Assembly (NCBI GenBank): GCA_017964325.1
Contig: JAGCSE010000259.1
Location: 1 to 8,143, forward strand
Origin: Victivallales bacterium
GTDB lineage: Bacteria > Verrucomicrobiota > Lentisphaeria > Oligosphaerales > Oligosphaeraceae
Direction: 5' to 3'
DNA length: 8,143 nucleotides
Under the pieces are notes generated by a model. The model ran no database searches. It was not told the origin of the DNA and saw nothing but the letters and a program-made list of their open reading frames with translations. Positions 5,490-8,143 of the stretch are shown here, piece after piece. Position 1 is the stretch's first letter, and each line of letters opens with the position of its first letter. The position numbers were made by a program, and so were the translations under genes.

Positions 5490-6077
5490 ATGACAAGCCA
5501 CAATTATTTCACGGCGGCATGCATGGTTCTGACTTTTGCGTTCAGCCTGTGGCGCGGCGAACCGCGCCATTTTTGGCTGTCGGCCGGTTTCCTTGCTTCC
5601 TGCATCGGCGACTTGTTTCTGGCGAACAGGCATGGCAGGCTGAGTTTTTTCATTGGCGGCGTCGTGGCGTTTTCCGTGGCGCACACCATGTTTTTCCTTT
5701 ATGCGTGGCAGTACGGACGTCATCCGAATTGGCTGATAGGCGGCGTGGCGTTCGCCTTGCTTTGCGCATGGCCGGCTGTTCCGACCGTCCTGCGCGTCGG
5801 CTGGCAGATTGGTGTCGCCGTGAGCTTTTATACGATGTTTTCCTGTGCGACATTGGCGGCTGTTTGCGGCATGAAAGCGCCATGGCCGCAGAAGGGATTG
5901 TTCATTCTAGGCGTGTTGCTTCTGATATTCTCCGATGCGATGATCGCCCAGAGCAACTTTCTCGGCATGAAGCGCAGCGGAAGACTGATCATTCCAACGT
6001 ATGTCGCGTCGCATGTCTGCATGCTGTCGTCTTGGGCGGTCTGCATGGCACGCGGACTATTTGCCAAGATGGGCTGA
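5490..6077 (+). CDS. YhhN/lysoplasmalogenase-family integral membrane protein
   Basis: This is a 195-residue, very hydrophobic protein with about seven or eight membrane segments. Its layout fits the YhhN family: an early SCIGDLFLA motif (G40, D41) and a late LLLIFSDAMIA motif (S148, D149) supply the two conserved acidic residues thought to be at the active site, and a conserved His lies in SVAHTMFFLYAW (62-73). Characterised members (human TMEM86B, some bacterial homologues) hydrolyse the vinyl-ether bond of lysoplasmalogens, so a lipid-remodelling role is inferred but not proven here. ATG 5490 is preferred because AAGGA (5478-5482) is 7 nt upstream; ATG 5487 is almost as good, and TTG 5469 is less likely. 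Its nearest upstream neighbour is the heptamer array, and no clear promoter is seen. A 181-nt gap separates it from marR. Confidence 0.75.
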   Translation: MTSHNYFTAACMVLTFAFSLWRGEPRHFWLSAGFLASCIGDLFLANRHGRLSFFIGGVVAFSVAHTMFFLYAWQYGRHPNWLIGGVAFALLCAWPAVPTVLRVGWQIGVAVSFYTMFSCATLAAVCGMKAPWPQKGLFILGVLLLIFSDAMIAQSNFLGMKRSGRLIIPTYVASHVCMLSSWAVCMARGLFAKMG

Positions 6078-6192
6078 CCGCCGGCGATTGAAGGCTGCTT
6101 TCACATCCATTTGGGGATAATTGAAAACGCGTTGTCTTGTTCTGTCTCGTTTTGGCTTGAATCGTCCATGAATTCACTGGAAAAAATGGCCT

Positions 6193-6221
6193 TTTGCACT
6201 ATATTAAATTAAAAGTGCGAA
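6193..6221. promoter_or_regulatory. imperfect inverted repeat upstream of marR
   Basis: TTTGCACT (6193-6200) and AGTGCGAA (6214-6221) match as inverted arms at seven of eight positions around a 13-bp AT-rich centre. TATATT (6200-6205) within it could be a -10 box, though no good -35 is placed correctly. The position 38 nt upstream of the marR start suggests control of the efflux operon. Confidence 0.35.
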
Positions 6222-6224
6222 TAA

Positions 6225-6241
6225 TTAGCTTGTCAAATTAA
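6225..6241. promoter_or_regulatory. candidate MarR operator
   Basis: TTAGCTTG-T-CAAATTAA is a 17-bp imperfect dyad matching at six of eight half-site positions, with TTG and CAA flanking the centre as in many MarR-family sites. It ends 17 nt before the marR ATG, where a bound repressor could stop transcription. The assignment rests on position and general family resemblance only. Confidence 0.35.
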
Positions 6242-6258
6242 TTTCAGAAAAGGACGTC

Positions 6259-6717
6259 ATGAACCAAAGGAAAAGCAAATCGGAGGACTGCTGGCAGTTG
6301 ATGCATAAGATCATGTTCGTGCTGCAGAACGCCTGTGTTATTCCCAGAGGCCTGAATCTCCATCGCATCACGTTCGCACAACTGCGTGTTCTGGACATCG
6401 TCTGCCGCCATCACCCGGAAGGGCTGATGCTAAAAGACATCACAAGTGAACTGAACCAGACGGCGGCGACGACGTCGGTGGCCATCGACACGCTGGTGAA
6501 AAATGGCTTTGTCGTGCGTGAACAGGCGGAGCATGATCGCCGCGCGGTGGCCATCCGGCTGACACCCGAAGGACAGCAGATCCGCGACGACAATATCAAG
6601 CGTGTGACGAAACGCTTTGACGTGGCGTTCTCATTGTTGTCGGAAGAGGAACGGAAGAATTTTCACATCACGCTCCAGAAGATTTGGGGCACATTCAACC
6701 ATAATCAAGAGGAATAA
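6259..6717 (+). CDS. MarR-family transcriptional repressor
   Basis: This 152-residue protein is a winged-helix regulator that likely represses the efflux genes directly behind it and releases DNA when a ligand binds. The N-terminal dimerisation helix (about 10-30) precedes the winged-helix domain: FAQLRVLDIV (39-48), the LMLKDITSELNQTAATTSVAIDTLVKNGFV stretch in the middle with the recognition helix near TAATTSVAIDTLVKNG, and a wing with EHDRRAVAIRLTPEG (95-109), in which the D-R-R is a family hallmark. The C-terminal helix completes the dimer interface. AAGGA at 6250-6254 supports the start, although its 4-nt spacing is short. The stop is 2 nt before the adaptor start, so the genes form one operon and the repressor probably controls itself. 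Confidence 0.93.
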   Translation: MNQRKSKSEDCWQLMHKIMFVLQNACVIPRGLNLHRITFAQLRVLDIVCRHHPEGLMLKDITSELNQTAATTSVAIDTLVKNGFVVREQAEHDRRAVAIRLTPEGQQIRDDNIKRVTKRFDVAFSLLSEEERKNFHITLQKIWGTFNHNQEE

Positions 6718-6719
6718 GT

Positions 6720-7847
6720 ATGAAATTGTCGTCTCGAATTGTCCATGTTTGTCTGTTTGCATTGTGTGCGGTGACCGTGACGACGCACGCGCAGATGCAA
6801 CGTCCAGCACCTGTTGTCATGGCCCGCAAAGGCACGACCGTGATGGAGGCTGAGACGCGAAGCTATATTGGCAATGTGCGCCCCGCTGAGACGGTGAATA
6901 TCACGGCGAAAGTCACAGGCACATTGTGGAAGGCGGCTTTCCGCGAAGGCGCGATTGTCAAGAAAGGCGACTTGCTGTTTGAAATCGAAGACACCATCTA
7001 CAAGTTGAAGCTTCAGGCAGCGGAGGCTGGCCTTAAGCAGGTCGAAGCCGAATACGACTACGCTGTGAAGGAGTTCAATCGTAATCAACAGTTGATTGAA
7101 AAAAATATCATTTCCGATGCGGAGTTTGCTGTCTATGCGAAGAACCGCGCGTCTCTAGAGGCGAAGATCGCTGAAATGAAAGCAACCATAAGGCTTTGCG
7201 AAAACGATCTTTCCTACACGAAAATCTATTCGCCGATCACGGGGCGCATCGGTGAACTGGTTGTGTCCGTCGGCAACGAAATCGGTCCTAGCACCGGTAA
7301 ACTGGCGACGATTGTCCAGTTCGATCCGATCAAAATCCGTTTCTCCATGTCCGAGGCGGATTTCTACCAAAATTACAAAGATGGGAAGCTCGTCAATCAT
7401 ACGATGGTCGTGCGCGATGCGGCGGGAAAGGAGTTGGCTGGCGGAATCAAAATCGATTTCTTCGACAATCAAGTCGATTCCGCGACGGACACGGTCATGA
7501 TCCAGCTGCTCTGTCCGAACGCCGACAATGCGATCGTGCCCGGCGGCTTTGTGAAAATCGATTTCACACGTAAGTTCGATACACCGCGACTGGCGATTCC
7601 GACAACGGCCGTCATGAACGAGGGGAAGGATCTCTACGTCTATGTCGTTGGCGCGGATAATGTTATTGAAAAGCGCATGATCGTGGCGGGTGACCAGGTG
7701 GGCGACCTGCAGGTGGTGCTGGAAGGGTTGACGATTGACGAGCTGGTCGTCACGGGCGGCGCCCACAAGACGTATCCGGGCGGTAAAGTCGTATTGGCCC
7801 AGACGCAGAAGACGGACACGCCCGCCGCCGAGAATACCGATAAATAA
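6720..7847 (+). CDS. RND efflux periplasmic adaptor (membrane fusion protein, AcrA/HlyD family)
   Basis: This 375-residue protein links an inner-membrane RND pump to an outer-membrane channel. A Sec signal peptide covers residues 1-24, likely cleaved at THA/QMQ. C16 is in FALC, a poor lipobox, so unlike AcrA it is probably not a lipoprotein. Domains follow in order: first lipoyl half (about 50-92, with GTLWKAAFREGAIVKKGD), an alpha-helical hairpin (about 95-165), second lipoyl half (YSPITGRIGELVVSVGNEIG, about 170-190), beta-barrel (about 195-290), and membrane-proximal domain (about 290-365, with AIPTTAVMNEGKDLYVYVV). A short polar tail rich in Thr and Ala ends the protein. AGAGGA upstream of ATG 6720 gives a good ribosome site overlapping the marR end. 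Length is typical of the family. Substrates cannot be deduced. Confidence 0.94.
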   Translation: MKLSSRIVHVCLFALCAVTVTTHAQMQRPAPVVMARKGTTVMEAETRSYIGNVRPAETVNITAKVTGTLWKAAFREGAIVKKGDLLFEIEDTIYKLKLQAAEAGLKQVEAEYDYAVKEFNRNQQLIEKNIISDAEFAVYAKNRASLEAKIAEMKATIRLCENDLSYTKIYSPITGRIGELVVSVGNEIGPSTGKLATIVQFDPIKIRFSMSEADFYQNYKDGKLVNHTMVVRDAAGKELAGGIKIDFFDNQVDSATDTVMIQLLCPNADNAIVPGGFVKIDFTRKFDTPRLAIPTTAVMNEGKDLYVYVVGADNVIEKRMIVAGDQVGDLQVVLEGLTIDELVVTGGAHKTYPGGKVVLAQTQKTDTPAAENTDK

Positions 7848-7859
7848 CGGAGCCGCCAC

Positions 7860-8143
7860 ATGTTTTCAACGATATTCATCAAACGGCCGCGTTTCGCGTT
7901 CGTCATATCGCTGGTCATCATGCTGGCCGGCATCGCGAGCTATTTCACACTGCCGGTGGCGGAATACCCGCAGGTGACGCCACCGGTCATCGTCGTGGGC
8001 ACATTCTATCCGGGTGCCTCCGCGCAGGTCATCGCGGATACGGTCGCCGCGCCTTTGGAGACGGCCATCAACGGCGTCGAAGGGTTGACATATTTTGAAT
8101 CGAAATCGGACAACTCCGGCAACTACACGCTGACCATCACCTT
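7860..8143 (+). CDS. RND efflux transporter, AcrB/HAE1 type, N-terminal fragment cut by window edge
   Basis: The frame from ATG 7860 is open to the window edge and gives 94 complete codons of a protein normally about 1,030-1,060 residues long. The start MFSTIFIKRPRFAFV, the first membrane helix (about 10-29), and the following porter-domain segment LPVAEYPQVTPPVIVV, FYPGASAQVIADTVAAPLE and INGVEGLTYFESKS are classic for hydrophobe/amphiphile efflux RND pumps. It would sit in the inner membrane as a proton-driven trimer with the adaptor encoded 12 nt upstream. CGGAG at 7848-7852, 7 nt before ATG, is the ribosome site. The truncation is due only to the window boundary. Confidence 0.95.
   Translation, partial: MFSTIFIKRPRFAFVISLVIMLAGIASYFTLPVAEYPQVTPPVIVVGTFYPGASAQVIADTVAAPLETAINGVEGLTYFESKSDNSGNYTLTIT

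Noticed and set aside
6078..6192. Terminator after the YhhN-like gene
   Set aside because: I looked for a stem followed by T residues and saw only short, weak pairings such as the GCCGGC at the gene end; nothing convincing.
7155..7859. 234-codon minus-strand frame opposite the adaptor gene
   Set aside because: Antisense shadow of the clear AcrA-type adaptor; no motif support.

Overview
The window is ordinary bacterial chromosome with one lower-GC accessory cassette in it. Most genes have about 55-60% GC by eye, use Shine-Dalgarno sites and have envelope features of a Gram-negative cell (Sec and Tat signal peptides, an RND-type tripartite efflux pump). A predicted sialate O-acetylesterase next to a Tat-exported Gfo/Idh/MocA oxidoreductase is a pairing typical of glycan-degrading members of the PVC group (Lentisphaerota/Verrucomicrobiota) and some Bacteroidota. 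I lean towards a gut-type Lentisphaerota/Verrucomicrobiota bacterium, but this is inference from gene content only.

Left part, minus strand (1-2246). A higBA-type toxin-antitoxin cassette is read leftwards from a promoter at 2219-2246. That promoter is overlaid by a perfect 8+8 bp palindrome, the likely HigA operator. The order is higB (toxin) then higA (antitoxin), closed by a strong intrinsic terminator at 1493-1530. Further left on the same strand lies gpmI, the cofactor-independent phosphoglycerate mutase. It is cut by the window edge, so its last part, about 80-100 residues, is missing. The higB reading frame is broken after codon 5: the natural ATG reads five codons and then meets TAA. 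Skipping one T restores a full-length 92-residue HigB. This is either a +1 recoding site, an inactivating indel, or a sequence error in a short T run.

Middle part, plus strand (2308-6077). A secreted SASA-family esterase with its own promoter is followed by a hairpin that may be a terminator. Next come a Tat-signal Gfo/Idh/MocA protein, an unusual array of about ten 7-bp repeats ending in a 9-bp inverted repeat, and a small polytopic membrane protein of the YhhN/lysoplasmalogenase family. The esterase would remove acetyl groups from glycans outside the cytoplasm, and the oxidoreductase could act on a released or modified sugar in the same compartment.

Right part, plus strand (6190-8143). A tightly packed operon encodes a MarR-type repressor, an AcrA/HlyD-type periplasmic adaptor 2 nt downstream, and the beginning of an AcrB-type RND transporter 12 nt further on. 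Two imperfect dyads upstream of marR are candidate operators for autoregulation. The transporter runs off the window; an outer-membrane channel gene may follow it.

I see no RNA genes, CRISPR array, insertion sequence or prophage. The items most worth a second look are the higB frameshift, the higBA operator/promoter arrangement and the heptamer array.
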